Source: Marsupella aquatica
Lineage: Eukaryota > Marchantiophyta
Length of the DNA: 64,000 bases
Assembly (NCBI GenBank): GCA_973895155.1
Contig: OZ316898.1
Location: 8,308,001 to 8,372,000, forward strand
Direction: 5' to 3'
Shown here piece after piece: positions 36,601 to 49,396 of this stretch. The number at the start of each line of letters is the position of its first letter. Positions within the stretch are counted from its first letter, which is position 1. The notes below the pieces were generated by a model. That model did no database searches. It was not told the origin of the DNA and worked only from the letters and a program-made list of their open reading frames with translations. Both the position numbers and the translations under genes were made by a program.

Positions 36601-39600
36601 ACACTGATAAAACTAGATTGAGAAGATCTCGGATGTACTTTCAAAATAGTCAATGGCCCACTCATCCATGGCGTTAACCATAGAAGGCCACAAACTCCAC
36701 ATATCCAAAGAGATGGTTGGCGAAAAATAGGTCATGTACGACACAATCTCCAAAACTTCCTCAAATACATCTGCACAACCGAAGAAATAAAATCAAGGTA
36801 TGTCACAGTGTAGTTTTATGTACCGTAGAAACGAGTCTAGAGGACTTGAATCTGTAAACCCTATATATAGCTCCCCAGCTCACTCGGCTATGTGTTTCCT
36901 GAGGATTCTAGGTTACAGACGAAAACGATACTTTTCAGTTAAATATCATTATCATTCTGACAATTACTCGAGCACTCACACATCAAGTCTGCAAAGATCA
37001 TCAACGAAAGCTCTGTGATAGGCCATTATAGTCTACTAACCTTGACCATCAGTAGTAAGCATTCTCTGCATGATTGGCAGCAGGGTCGGCTCCATCTGTG
37101 GGAACAGCTGAGGTAGCCCATTTACAGATTCAAGAATGGTGCTGATAGCTCTAAGGCATCCAACAGCTGCTAGCGCTCCAGAATCATCGTCATCTTCATC
37201 AGTCTCTGCTGACTGTAAACATTTCCAGAAAGCTGCTGCCTGTAGTAACACAAAGCAGTAGCCTGTTACCATACATCCTCAAAAATACCTCTACCAATAA
37301 CGATCATAGAGTTTTCTGAAGCATTTCAGCACCTGAAATTATCAACTTACCAGATTTTGACAAAGACCAAGAGCATATGGTGCCATTTCCACGTCAAATT
37401 TCTCAACAATGGTTTCTAGCGTAAAAACAAGATCTTCGTTCTCCACTTCATTCATCAACTTAAAGAATTCTGCGTGCAATGAACGAAAATATAAGGCCAT
37501 GGTGAAAAGTCTGAATTAAAGCTACGTGCAAACGACCTAGATCTCCTCCCAGTTATGCCATTCACACAGAGTTTACGCGATAATCAACAGCTTAAATGGC
37601 AGTCACACTCCTTGACAATTGACCACGATCGCCCAAACCTAAGAATGGTAATAATCTGGCTCAGCCAAGAATAGATCCAGACAAAGATGAATGCCATCAT
37701 TAAGGACAACTCACCATCAAGAAGTTGTGGCAGAATGGGACGAATTTCATTCAAATCTGCTCAGAAGCATACAAAAGAACTTTCCAAGTCAATGTCTCAG
37801 CACACTTAGAACGCATGCATGCTTGCCCATCACCTTCATCTCAGTACCGGCTTGGGGATGTATTTGCAGCTAATCGACTCATCACGTATTACAGTATTCT
37901 CAGATCTATAGCAACCATTCCTGTCAAAAAATCAAAGATAAAAAAAGACAACAAGTCCAACTTCGACTAGAAAACCTCTTCACCTTTGCATGACTCCACA
38001 AATGACCTGAGGGCAACGACTGAGTCCACACGAACTGGTAACTCTGGGTCCTTCAATGCTGCTACAATACGGTGCATTGCAGTGCTGAAATTTTGTTGTT
38101 CATTAAAGTTGATGTCAGCATACTGACCAGCTACCCATGCTGCCTGCAAAACTCAGAAATTTTGGTCAGGAAATACACACGTACCATAACAAATCGGTTG
38201 AAATTCAGAAGATTGACAATATGTTATATGACTGTACTCTTGGCCTGTGGTAACGATATTTTCAGGAAGCACAAAAGACTGAACATTTAGTGGAGCGCAG
38301 AGACAGTGCCGAACCACGTCAGTACTGAGTCTAAGTTGTGGCGTACCCTAAAGCATCTCCTAAAAAGATTGATAATTTTCTCTGCAACGGGTGATCCACT
38401 GGAAGTCATCGTCCTACAGAACTTGCAAGATTCCACCACAACTTGCATAAAATTAGGTGATTTCACCTTTGCTCTCAGATGGCCAGCTGGGCTATTGAAC
38501 TCTGGATATACATGCTGGACCAACATAAGCTCCAGCGAAGACTTGTATGGATCTGTATGCTTCAATTTATCACTCAGAGCGCCGACGGCCAGCAACCCAC
38601 CATCCTTTTGTCTATAGGGTTTGCGGTCAGCAGGAGACTCATCATATCTGCACACAGACTCCGAAAGGGTCGCTAGTTTAAACACTCTACCCAGAGAGTG
38701 ACTTCCAGCTTGCGAAATACCTCCTAACGCTTCAAAGGATGCAATTCTGCTCATTATTTTCTTTCATCTCTAAAACAAGATATCATCCTGACTTTCCTAA
38801 GGGTTACACTCCTCAAATACACTAATTTTATCAGTGCTTCAATGACGGAAATAACATGCTAATAATAACCTGACCAAATTTATTAAAAGACAAATTGATC
38901 AACATACCTTCTAAATATCTCGACAATAAAAGCGAGGAACTTTTGAAGATTCTCCTTGCCCCGTTTCCTGACAAGTTCTGTGACAAAGTTGATCGCTGCA
39001 GTGCGAGGACTGTACATGTCTTCAATGATATCTGCAATTTGAGAGAGAAAATAAGTTCTTAGAATAAGGCAGGCATGCCGGAACTTCGGGATTACAACCA
39101 TCATCCACCAACATACTAAAGGAACAGACATAAGGTCGTGGTGCCACTGTAGCTACTGACACCAGTAATATAACCCTAGGACACAGGTGAGTCAATGGGT
39201 CATACAATGTGCACCCACTACACATTAACCTAGAAGAACATTGCTGAAAAAAAAACTCCCAAAACAAGTTCAAAAGAGAACAAAGTCGTCCTCAACACTT
39301 ACCATAACCTTTCCGAACATACTCGTGCGGATCATCCCGCCAAAGTTCATCATCAGCATCATTGAAGCACATAAGTGGAAAGATTATTTCAAACAGCACA
39401 ACATCAAGTTGTGGCTTCAGCAATTGATAAGTAACGGACTTTGAGATGCTGCCAAGGAACAGAGTGCACTATTAAACGCCAAAAACATTGATGTTTGAAT
39501 GTGAGTGGACTGAAATAAGTGCACACATTAAACAAATATCCTGCTGCTAGACTCTTGTAGTTTTTTCCTTAGCCACATTCCAGGAGAATGCAGTAGAACT

Positions 39601-42600
39601 CCTTCGTCCTGGACAACCATTTCTTATTAATGCAGGGGACTACTTTGCTTCACCGAAATGAAGCTCAGGAGAATAATCTGATGTCATAAACACTACGCCT
39701 TCCGATGCTAATATGTCAAATGAAGGTTTTGACCATTTCATGAGATGCCGTGAAGCTATCCTGGTAGGGTCCCTTGATAAGATAAAACCAATCTACCTTG
39801 TGCTGAGATACTGTAGAGCCAAGTTGATCACTCTGTCAGGAAGATAGCCACCCTCCCGAACAATACCTAGAAGGGCCATATAAGACTCCAAAAATTTCCC
39901 GGCAAACTGTTTCTGGAACATCTGAGCAAATCCCTTGTTCTCTGCTTTTGACATCTTCGGGTCTCCAAACCTGAGCGCAGCAACAGAATAAATCATACAG
40001 CACACAGACTATGATGCGTCTAGACAACGAATGTGCAATATGATGTGCAAATCTTGGATATGACCAAGAGCCTCATTTCTAATTAGTCTGCGAAACAACA
40101 AAGCAAACAACCGTCAAGACTTACCTATTGTACAACCGATTCATGATATGTAGTGTCCATTTCTTTACTTTCCACCATCCCCATACCTTCCGCAGCTCTG
40201 GGTCGGTTGGCTGGCCATCTACAGGTACTGGTCTCTCAAGCAAATTATGAAAGCAAGCCATCCAAGCAGTGAAGGTGTTGGCATCATGCAACAATTTGGG
40301 AATCTCGAGCTGTTGACACAAGAAAGACAGATATTAGCCCATCAAGAAAAACACCCCTGGCACAACGATATAACATTTCCCTGACCGCGACTGTCCCGCA
40401 AACCCTCAGTCGACTGTATATCCCCATCAAATAGCTCCACCACATGGATAGACAGAACTAGACTACACAAACTCTAGCATCTACCTCACATATCAGACAG
40501 ATTATATCATCGTAACCCAATATATTAATTTGTCAAAATTGAATATGTCGATCACAAATACACAGGATCGAAACTTCGAAAGTCAACATGCAGGGTTAAC
40601 AGAAGCAGGAGAATATCGCTTGATGTCTACTAACCAGAGGTGAATACTTACATATGACGAAGACCAGAAAATCTTGCAGATAAGCTTGATCAAATCCGCA
40701 ATCTCAATCGGGGGGTTAGGAATAGAAAGGAGATACTTGAATATCTCTAAAAGAACTGGAAACGTGGTGTTAATTATAAGGTACACTGGTGTCCTTTCCT
40801 CCTCGTCCTTGAATCTGAAAATCATAATATCCCAAACAAGTACATCTGTCAGAAGAATACAGATTCTCTAACATCAATCTCCACGACGGAAGTAAAGAAA
40901 TAACAACGGAAGACTTTATGCTCAGAATTTGGGTAAATAATATGCCCCGAAATGGTTCCCAAGAGCCGACATTGGCAAGGGTGACTCAGACCACCCCTCT
41001 AGCAGGTGTCCATTCTCAAGCTCCAAAACATGTCCTAAGATCAACAGGCGCTGAGGATTCTCGAACATACTCATATTTTCGGGTAAGTATTCTCAGAGCA
41101 TAAAGTGCTCCATATATGCGTCGTTGGTCCTGTGATTTCAGATTCAAGTCAACGGAATGAAGAAGGTTTGGCCAATTGTCTGGATAGTCTGCATGTATGA
41201 CTGTCTTCACGCACTCACCGAGCTGTACCCTGTACACGACAGAGCAATATTGTAAGGTTAACCTCCTGTACAATCGGCAGTAATGGATGCTCCAAGAGAT
41301 TCTTTCATAGTAATCATTAGACAGCATTTAATGCCCTAATTGTCCACTTTGTATGGCTAAAACGATTGGCTAAAACTTCTTTCGGGGTTGTTACTTTATC
41401 TCTTTCTTACTTTGATCCCTTAATTGTCCACCTTGTGTGGCTAAAACGATTGGCTAAAACTTCTTTCGGGGTTGTTACTTTATCACTTTCTTACTTTGAT
41501 GCCTAATTGTCCACCTTGTGTGGCTAAAACGATTGGCTAAAACTTCTTTCGGGGTTGTTACTTTATCACTTTCTTACTTTGATGCCTTAATTGTCCACCT
41601 TGTGTGGCTAAAGAGGTAAAGTACCATCCCCGAACTAGTGACAATTCCACGCTTCCATGAGGCACAAATTTAAACTCTGGCGCATTCCGTGAGCTCTCGT
41701 AATGCGAAGTCGACATTAAAACCGACTCGTACTATTGCTTTATGAGGATCGAAATGCGGCATATTAATTCCTTATTCAGTCCCCAGCAATCAGATAAATA
41801 GAAAGAAGTTGTGTACACACCTAATGATTGGTGGAGCATGTATGATTGCTTCAAGTAAATGCTCACGAACAGTCGCTTTGTCCCCCTTAGTAAGCCCCGG
41901 TGACTCACCATCAGCACCGTATGTTACAAGTACACCTGCAGCATAGGATACAAGTATACGCTCATCAACGTTGCAAACCTTAATTTTTCCACAAACCACG
42001 AAGGAAAGGAAAAAGGACTGAATAGCGAGGAAATGAAACTTACCACGAGGCGTCCATTGTTTGGCACTCACGTTCTTGAAGTAAATACTAGCAATTTGGC
42101 GTATAGAGAGATCTAAACTGGGTTCTACAATTATTTGAAGGAGTCCAACCAAGTGCCCTGGCGCGAGTTGAAACTGACAATGGGACACAAAAGAATTCCT
42201 TGAAGTCAGAATTAAAATGCACTAGGTTTCCACATCCAGACAATTCTCTAGGTGCTACAGAATCAAAGCTTGTATTTTTATTACAAGACTCACAACGTCT
42301 CCGGCTCCCCTAAAACAACCCCCAAAATAAATAAATTGTATTGCCGATAGCTTTCAGATCACAACGTTTAATTAAGTGGTAAGATCGTTGTCTCCGTGGG
42401 TATCTATCTGGCACGCTGGCAATGTTTTGCACTAGTAGCTCAATGATGTCCCGTCCGGTCATCAACTCCAGGCTTGGCGACGAACGAGTCACGCATTCCT
42501 AGCAAAAGCTTTCCATTGAAATGTGGTAATTTAATGGTAGTACCGCTTCACATATACGGGCAGTCTGTCCTCAAGGTCGACAGAACGTAAAGGCGATACA

Positions 42601-43068
42601 TATCCGGTCGATCTCAAGGTTGTAACATCCATTTTTTGCGTAGCACGGACACCAACGATGACAAACATAGCTGATGTTGCATTGGCTAGATAGGTTGTAG
42701 AATCCGAGAATCCAATTCACATCCAAGTAATCCAAGAAGGAGGAAACGACCATGAGTTCTTGAACTTGCTTCCCAACAAAAAAGTGCCGATCACCAAAAA
42801 TGGTCGACTAGTGACGGGCACACGATGGCGCAAACAACAAGGGCCAGAGGACATGTCGCTGGGTTCCTTGAAGCAAGGTAGGTGGTCTTCGTTGGATAGG
42901 ACAGTCTCGATTCTTCTGGCAATCTCCGAAAAGAAATGCTGATGTGTACACGTTGAGTGAGGGTCTGAAATAAAAAACCTGATTGAGACGCTCCTCTCCA
43001 GCTTTACGTTCCTCCGGAACAGTGCTGAGAGCCAACTGTAAAACTGAAGCTAGCGTTGGCAGATCCAT
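33657..43068 (-). CDS. SAD2: Importin-7/8-type nuclear import receptor (SAD2-like), complete, 22 exons
   Basis: A karyopherin-beta that carries cargo into the nucleus with Ran. Arabidopsis SAD2/EMA1 is its plant homologue, with known roles in MYB4 import and microRNA activity. Exons: 43068-42979, 42173-42044, 41935-41821, 41229-41071, 40814-40652, 40309-40125, 39970-39797, 39448-39303, 39031-38908, 38647-38467, 38143-37984, 37756-37715, 37469-37351, 37239-37041, 36770-36639, 36416-36313, 35805-35626, 35406-35267, 34927-34779, 34460-34312, 34056-33933, 33823-33657. They join in phase to 1043 codons, almost the Arabidopsis length. Visible are the importin-beta N-terminal domain ([15 protein letters not shown] ... 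[11 protein letters not shown]), HEAT-type blocks ([29 protein letters not shown]) and an acidic C-terminal tail (exons 20-21, DEDDDDDDD) typical of importins 7/8. All introns are GT-AG except intron 18, which starts GC. Very secure. Confidence 0.96.
41334..41612. repeat. 84-bp tandem repeat in importin intron 3
   Basis: Just over three copies with period 83-84 bp, anchored on aattgtccaccttgtgtggc at about 41338, 41422, 41505 and 41589. The copies are nearly identical. The array sits wholly within the intron between exons 41935-41821 and 41229-41071, and does not affect coding. Confidence 0.9.
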
Positions 43069-43559
43069 TTTGATTCACGCCGGAACCGATCTGAGGTGCA
43101 GGCAATGACAGTGGTCGAACATTCAGCATCAAACTCAAAAAATCTCAATCCAACCCAAGCCATTACCTACCACTACGCACGTACTCTCCCGCTACCAGCG
43201 AGCTAGTAAACAGTGCCAAATACCAGATGGGATGAAAGTACGAAGCCACAGGAGCAAAAGGCAGTGTAATTTTGGACCAACTGCCTAGTGATCAACAGAA
43301 GAGCCAGCTTCCGGATTCCACATCCAATAGTCAACTTAAAATTCAAACACTCAATCTCGAGCAGGCCCCGGAATGAAAGCACAATTTCTCACTCACCACC
43401 GTCAGTGCCACTAGTCGAACTCTCAATTGCACTACCTGCTGCTTCCAGAGTTCCTCCTGCGGTCTCGGTCAACAGCATTGATAAACCCTTCCTGCCAGCC
43501 TGCTATCCCTTTCTCCCCCTCGTCCAGTCCAACACTCGCGAGAATCACCTAAATGAGTT

Positions 43560-44180
43560 TTCCTCCACTCTGCTTCCCCGATTCAGCTAGCTCTACCCTT
43601 CAATCAATGAATCCGTTCGCGGAGAAGTTTCCACTGTCATCACAATCTTGAGCCTACCGGCGGATCATTCCTCCATTGTATGACACATCATCAGACACAG
43701 CTCTCGTCTCCTCTGTAACTCCTGTCTTTCCCCCGATTCTGCAAGCTCGACCGTCCAATCAACAAATCGCCTCGCGGTGGCGTCAAAATCTTGTCAAGGC
43801 AACCGGCGCAAGACGCCTCAGTTCCATGACACACCAGACACAGCTCTCGTCTCCTCGATCACCACTCACTTTCCCCCGATTCAGCACCCTCCACCATCCA
43901 ATCAATCAAGTGAATCGGCTCGCGGAAGGGTTTCCGGCGTCGTCAAAATCTTGGGGCTACGACCGCCCCATCCCTCAGTAGCACGCCAAACAAATCACCA
44001 GTCTCCTCTCACAGCCTAAACACTCTGCCGTGCCTCTGTTTCCACGATCAACGAATCGGCTCGCAGAAGCGTTTCCCGTGTCGTAAAAATCTCGAGACGA
44101 CGGCGAAGGGATGCCTGAGTTCCGGAGCTATCTCATATCTATCAGACACCGCTCTCGCCTCGTCTCGTACGTGACTGCCT
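43560..44180. repeat. ~150-bp degenerate tandem repeats upstream of the importin gene
   Basis: Four diverged units, anchored on caatcaacaaatcgcctcgc-like words at about 43600, 43755, 43905 and 44050, each followed by gtttcc...gtcgtcaaaatcttg. A second anchor, cagacacagctctcgtctcc, recurs at about 43693, 43833 and 44147. The spacing is about 145-158 bp. The array lies 0.5-1.1 kb upstream of the importin start codon, where promoter or 5' leader is expected. It is GC-richer than surrounding DNA. A regulatory role is speculation. Confidence 0.7.
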
Positions 44181-44814
44181 AGACTACTCAAACGCTGGCG
44201 TGACTCTGTTTCAACATTTCAACGAGAAATGTGGATAGAGTGGAAGCTGCTCTTCTGCTTCTTCTCCTTCGTCTTCGTCTTCGACTCCTTCGCTGGAGTG
44301 AGAGTGAGCTCTTACTACGACCGTAGGACTGATGTACACCGAGACTCTGGAAAACCCTAACCTAACTCTGGTCACGGGCCCCACCTCCCCCGCAGGCCGT
44401 CGCGCGGTCGCGCTAACCCGACTGACGTTGGGGACTTGGGGTGCGGTCACTGACGGCCGTTGGCAGGATATCATCGTGTTCCTAACTTCCTATCGACCTA
44501 CGGTAGGGCGGAAAAAGCGTAGGTACTTATTATTAGCAGGTTTTTGTTTTTTGCGTTGGCAAAACCGAGGAGAGGCTAGCCTCCTTGACTTAGTTTTGAC
44601 ACTAGTGTAGATGTGGGAACAAGAGCTCATTACACTATTGCTATCCTTTCTCCCGATTTGGTGTTTTTGTCGTTTTGGGAGTGTGATATGTAACAGATAG
44701 ATAGATGTGTACCATTACATTCCCAGTGGTCATGTTATTTGTGATGAGATATTGGGGTCAATGGTTTTTTATTTTTTTAAATAAATCTGTGAAACCCCAC
44801 ATAAAGGGAACACT

Positions 44815-44880
44815 CAGTCACATCACTTGAACTCAAGATCTATCAGTCACCACTCAGACCAACTACCACTCAGCCATGCC
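44815..44880 (-). repeat. tRNA-derived SINE-like promoter boxes
   Basis: On the minus strand TGGCTGAGTGG (44866-44876) fits the RNA polymerase III A box exactly, and AGTTCAAGTGA (44823-44833) approximates the B box about 40 bases later. Spacing matches a tRNA-like promoter. There is no matching acceptor stem, so a SINE head is more likely than a functional tRNA gene. Confidence 0.4.
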
Positions 44881-45237
44881 TCTCTGGGCATTGGGGTCAA
44901 TGGTAGGCCGTTGGTGTTCAGGATAAGTTTGCATTGGCGGAATGCACCTGGACTTGATCCCCACTGATTGGGATGAGTGAAGTGGCGAGCTCCTTGTGAG
45001 AGGACACAACCATGTGTGAACTTTCTGTAGAGATTGGATGATTGGTGCCATCCACATACACTTTGGCAAGACTGGGCAAGAGCAGCTTCTCCATGCCCCA
45101 AGTCTCCTCTGGTACACCGAGGCACCATCTAGCAGGCCCAGGTCCCGGGTTTAAGAGGAACTTTAGCTGCTGGCTGTCATCCCCTGCAATGGGTGAGGAT
45201 GCTCTTATAGCTCATCACACTATTGCAATGGTGTCTT

Positions 45238-45500
45238 AGTTTTCCCTCTTTCTAGGTTGTTGGGTTTTGCATTTATCCTCTTCTTTTGAGTTTGGTGTTT
45301 TGTACTAGTTGGACCCCTTTTGCTTCAATTCCATTATAATTTTTTACCCTTTTCCCCTTTAAAAAATGACAGGAAACACCAATTTACTGAAAAGTGCCGA
45401 ACAAAGTGCAATAGAATGAAGTAAAAGCGAAAAAAGGTCCCACAAACACCAAAAGAGAAGAACAATGCAAACCCCCCAAAACCTAGGAAAGGGTGACGTA
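45238..45500. repeat. Tail-to-tail inverted repeat of a retroelement 3' end
   Basis: The left arm at about 45238-45345 (ttttccctctttctaggttg ... ggaccccttttgcttcaatt) is the reverse complement, with mismatches, of the right arm at about 45398-45500 (agaatgaagtaaaagcgaaa ... cctaggaaaggg). An AT-rich loop of about 50 bp separates them. The terminal homopolymer stretches suggest two LINE or SINE 3' ends joined tail to tail. Confidence 0.6.
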
Positions 45501-48500
45501 TTAGATCAAGCTCTGTGGAGACGAAACTTGTCCTGCGTAAAGGCTCGAGGGTTGCATATCGGTGGGCTTTTAGTTTGGATTTCTGTTGAGAGTAGATCAT
45601 TAACTTACTTTAATGTCAAATGATACAAATCTACCATGATCTGCCTATGATAGAATAGACCACGAAATAAAGGTGATATCTCTAGCACTGACAGAAACTC
45701 TTTGATGTGAAATCAAAAACTATCATAAACAATGCAGAAAATGGAAGGTCATCTACTTACAAAAAAGAAAAAGACAAGAGCAAATCCTAGCCATTCATAA
45801 AAATATAATTTGTTTGCACCATTGGATCCACCCATACACGCCTCATGCTTGACTTGCCCCAAGTTGTCTTACTCTTGCCCACGCCTACTATGACAAAATA
45901 ATTTAAAAATTGAATTTAAGCTTAAGAACATCAAATCAAACAAAGAAAAGAAAAGAAACAAAGAATTCTCTCTCCTGTTGCATGACCGTGCTTGGACTCT
46001 GCGACCACAATCACCCATCTTGCATCAAAGTGCCCTCCCCTCCCCAACAAGAACCTTTCACAACTTTAACTAACATTGACTATTCATTGACGATAGCCAT
46101 ATGGTCGCAATGAAGATTGACTCAATTATTTGACTATTTTCTGCACACTAAACTTGCACACCCTCTACCATGGCTGCAACAGCAACATGGCCATAATGAC
46201 AGCATGGTTACCACGACCACAATGATGCAACAACAATATGGCTGCAATGACAATCTTGCAATGCACGAGCACTGGAATTCCCCAATTCTTCCCCCAAGCA
46301 ATGCCATGGCATTGTGTTTGAAAATGGGAAAAAACTGATGTCCTGACTAAAACTACATTTCAACTCGAACACATTGTCATTTTAACACAACGTCCTGGCA
46401 GACGCTGTGTTTGAGTTGCAAAAATATCTTGACAACATTTGCCAAAACAATTGTACAGACAGTAGTTCCTCTTGGCAAATCAATAACCAGTTGGCCTAAA
46501 GTGAACCTATAGACTTTTTTGCTTCAATTGTGGCTGATCTGTGCAAGTAGTTGGCATCGGATGAGGAGCTCCATCTAGGATACTGCACATGAGGCATTTG
46601 CAATTCTCTTCAATCACCTCAGCGGACATTGATACCTTGATACCTTGATACCCTGATAGTTTACATACCTCCCATAAGGAATAAGGAATAAAAAAGCTAT
46701 GGAGAAAAGACAGAAGGAGATCAGGGAGGAATCCACCTGGAAACTTCCTTAACGACTCAGATACAGACTTCAACATCCAGGAAGGTGAAAGAACATTTGC
46801 ACAGCTTGTTATGGGGAAAATCACTAATTCGATCAGGAGGTGGTTGAAGTTGAATCTTTGGAGTCAACTCAAAGGGGTGCTGGCATCTTTGGTCCTACGG
46901 GGATAAGTAAGAAAGCTGAAATTGTTGAAGCTGCAAAGCCACCCAGTTGATGTTTTGTATTAAATATTTGCTCTCAGTCTCCCCTGTAATTTCAGTGTTT
47001 TTGGCACCCTAAATTCTTCTCGACACAATGCCAAAACTTGAATACAACACTAATTTTTGAATGTGACCTGCAAGCAAAAAATACTAAAACAGAGAGTCAG
47101 AACTTGGAACACAACTCCAGGGGTGCAGTACTCGACTGGAGCATCCCTTGGCACACTATTCAAATACAGCAGCATGGCGGTGTGTTGGGGGGGGGGGAGA
47201 TAAGTATACTTATCATAAACCAAAACATCACAATTTAACATCAGTCGTACGAATATTCATAAGATATTTTGATCAAAAATTACTCGTGTATGATTCTGTT
47301 GGTAAAATTAGTGATCATTGGTTGGTTAAATTAGCCAACCATGGGTTTGAGGTCAAAATTGGCCGGATAAGAGACCTTGCTTAGATGAGCCAGAATACAC
47401 TGCTATTGCAGCATATTCTGTGAGTCACTTGTTCATTGTTATTTCTGTAGTCATTGATTCATCCTCCACAAGTTGAGGACAGAAAAATACCAGGGAAAGG
47501 AATATTCCAGTTGAAACCCAAAGCAGGATAGAGGTTGAACCAGAACTACCAATGCAAGAAAATTTTCAGTTGTCTTCAGCCAGTCCAATTTATTTTAGAT
47601 GTAAAGCTTTAGAATTGATTGGTAGTTTGCACTAGAGTTTGTCCTCCATTGCCTTCCCTCGGTTGGTGGCAAGATTCTATTTCTCACCTCTTCCTTTCCT
47701 TACTTCTTCTCTCTTCACTTTTAGTTCCAAGTCTTTCAGTCTTTCCCCCAGTTTTGTTCCACTTCCTCTTTCAAGGTTTGCATTCTATTTCCTCCCGAAT
47801 TGATGGGTCTCTTGCATTCTTTTTAATCTAAGCCTCTCCTTATGTTGATGGTCTTGAGTTTGACTTACGATAAATAATATTCTAATCTACAGTAGGTTAT
47901 TACTTTTACATCTGATACTCTAACATGCCCCCCTGAGATTGAGATTGTTTGGTCGGTGGTTCAAGGGTTGCACTGATGTTTGACAGGGCTGTGCATGAGA
48001 ATAGCATCATTTAAAAGAAAAGGAAAACCTTTTGCACTTTGTTGAAAATGACTTAACGTCTTCCACATGCGAAAGTAATTAAAGCTGCCAATAGGCAGTA
48101 CTATTCTGCATATTCCCAGAGCTAGCAACTTCAGCTCATGGGAAAGACGTCTACCATAGATCTTAGTTAACGCAACAAATAAATAATAATTAAATTTTGG
48201 AACTCACTGACAATATTCTAGAGTGTCTGTGAAACCTCCAGAGAATCTTGTGATGCAAATTTTAAGAACATTTTGATATACATTGACTTTTCACTGTGTA
48301 ATTCTTTCCAAATATAGAAAACCAAAACAGGGGGCTCAAATTTTGGCAATCTGATTTTACTGAAATAAAAAAAGTGATTAATATTTTTTGTAGGCCCGTA
48401 GGCAAACCAGATGGCACTACGTTTTTGCTGTAGAAGCCCAAATCTAAGAGGAGGTTACAATTTAGGATTTTGCTTTGCTTTAAATTTGAGAACTTTCTAG

Positions 48501-48782
48501 AAACTCATTTCTTAGTTTGTCCTAAAAGAGAAGCTGATGTTATAGGGAAGGCAAGATGTACACCAACTTATTGTTTCCTATTCCAATCCTTGATGAGTCC
48601 CAAGTCTAAAAACTTCTAGTTCCAGAAAACTGTTCACTTAACCTCTTAAGTTCTCCTTGGAGACTTTTCTCCCAAACCTTGTTGTACTATGTTGGCATTT
48701 TTTCAGTAAAATAGTTCTTCTCTCTCAAGTAAAAGTCAAGCATTCCTTTGAGTCCATAGCTCCAGATTGTGCACAATTTCTA

Positions 48783-49396
48783 ACCTGTCCCCCAAACTAT
48801 TATAATGATTAGATTGACCCCCATTTTGATGGGGGTTACTCTACTCCTGTACTCAACTCAAGGTCATACCACATTGGTTGTCTACCATGTGGTAAGGAGC
48901 TATTGGCCCAGCTGACCAAACAGTATCCTGTAACTCCCTAACCCAGGCCTCCTCATTCTGAGTATGAAAAATATGTGAGTAAACGGTCAGCTCCCTCATG
49001 TACATTGCACACATCCAGGCCCTATGCCAGCTACCTCCCTGCCTTCCTGTTTTTAGAAAATGCAGCCCCAACGACAGGGCTGCTCCCTCCTTTTTTCATG
49101 CTCAGCTCCTTCCCCTCCATCATGGTTGAAAGTACAAACCCAGGCCGGCTTGATTTCTCACATTGCGTGGCCAACAGCACCTTGCCATGTGGCAAACAAC
49201 TAGTGCGGAATGATCTTGGGTGAAGCACAACAGAAAGAATAACCCATATACTAAATTAAGGGCCAACATAATACAATAATTTGGGGGACAGAATTAGAAT
49301 AATGGTCAGTTTTCCATTTACCAAATGAGGGCCAACATAATAATTACAATAATTTGGGGATAGATTGAGAATAATGGTCAGTTTGCGGTACAGGGT
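48783..49396. mobile_element. Inverted-repeat element family D, copy 1
   Basis: The left end ACCTGTCCCCCAAACT (48783-48798) is matched by CCCTGTACCGCAAACT, read from the right end at about 49396. A second internal copy of the end (aatttgggggacag) lies near 49280. The interior contains paired words such as ctaccatgtggtaaggagct and ccttgccatgtggcaaac. No transposase was recognised. A relative lies at 55201-55943, and fragments of the end motif occur near 63715-63765. Confidence 0.6.

Larger units (their letters stand above)
44181..48782. other. Intergenic region with dispersed repeat fragments
   Basis: No gene recognised. A SINE-like sequence at 44815-44880 and an inverted repeat at 45238-45500 are listed separately. 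The stretch 44960-45210 (acacaaccatgtgtgaactt ... caggtcccgggttt) reads like the body of a dispersed retroelement. Near 46160-46240 are imperfect CAACA/ATGGC repeats. Frames are short and without motifs. Confidence 0.45.

Noticed and set aside
37691-37970. Plus-strand frames within the importin gene
   Set aside because: They are antisense shadows of exons and introns of the well-supported minus-strand gene.
44815-44880. Functional tRNA gene
   Set aside because: Only A- and B-box-like words are present. No acceptor stem or anticodon arm can be formed.
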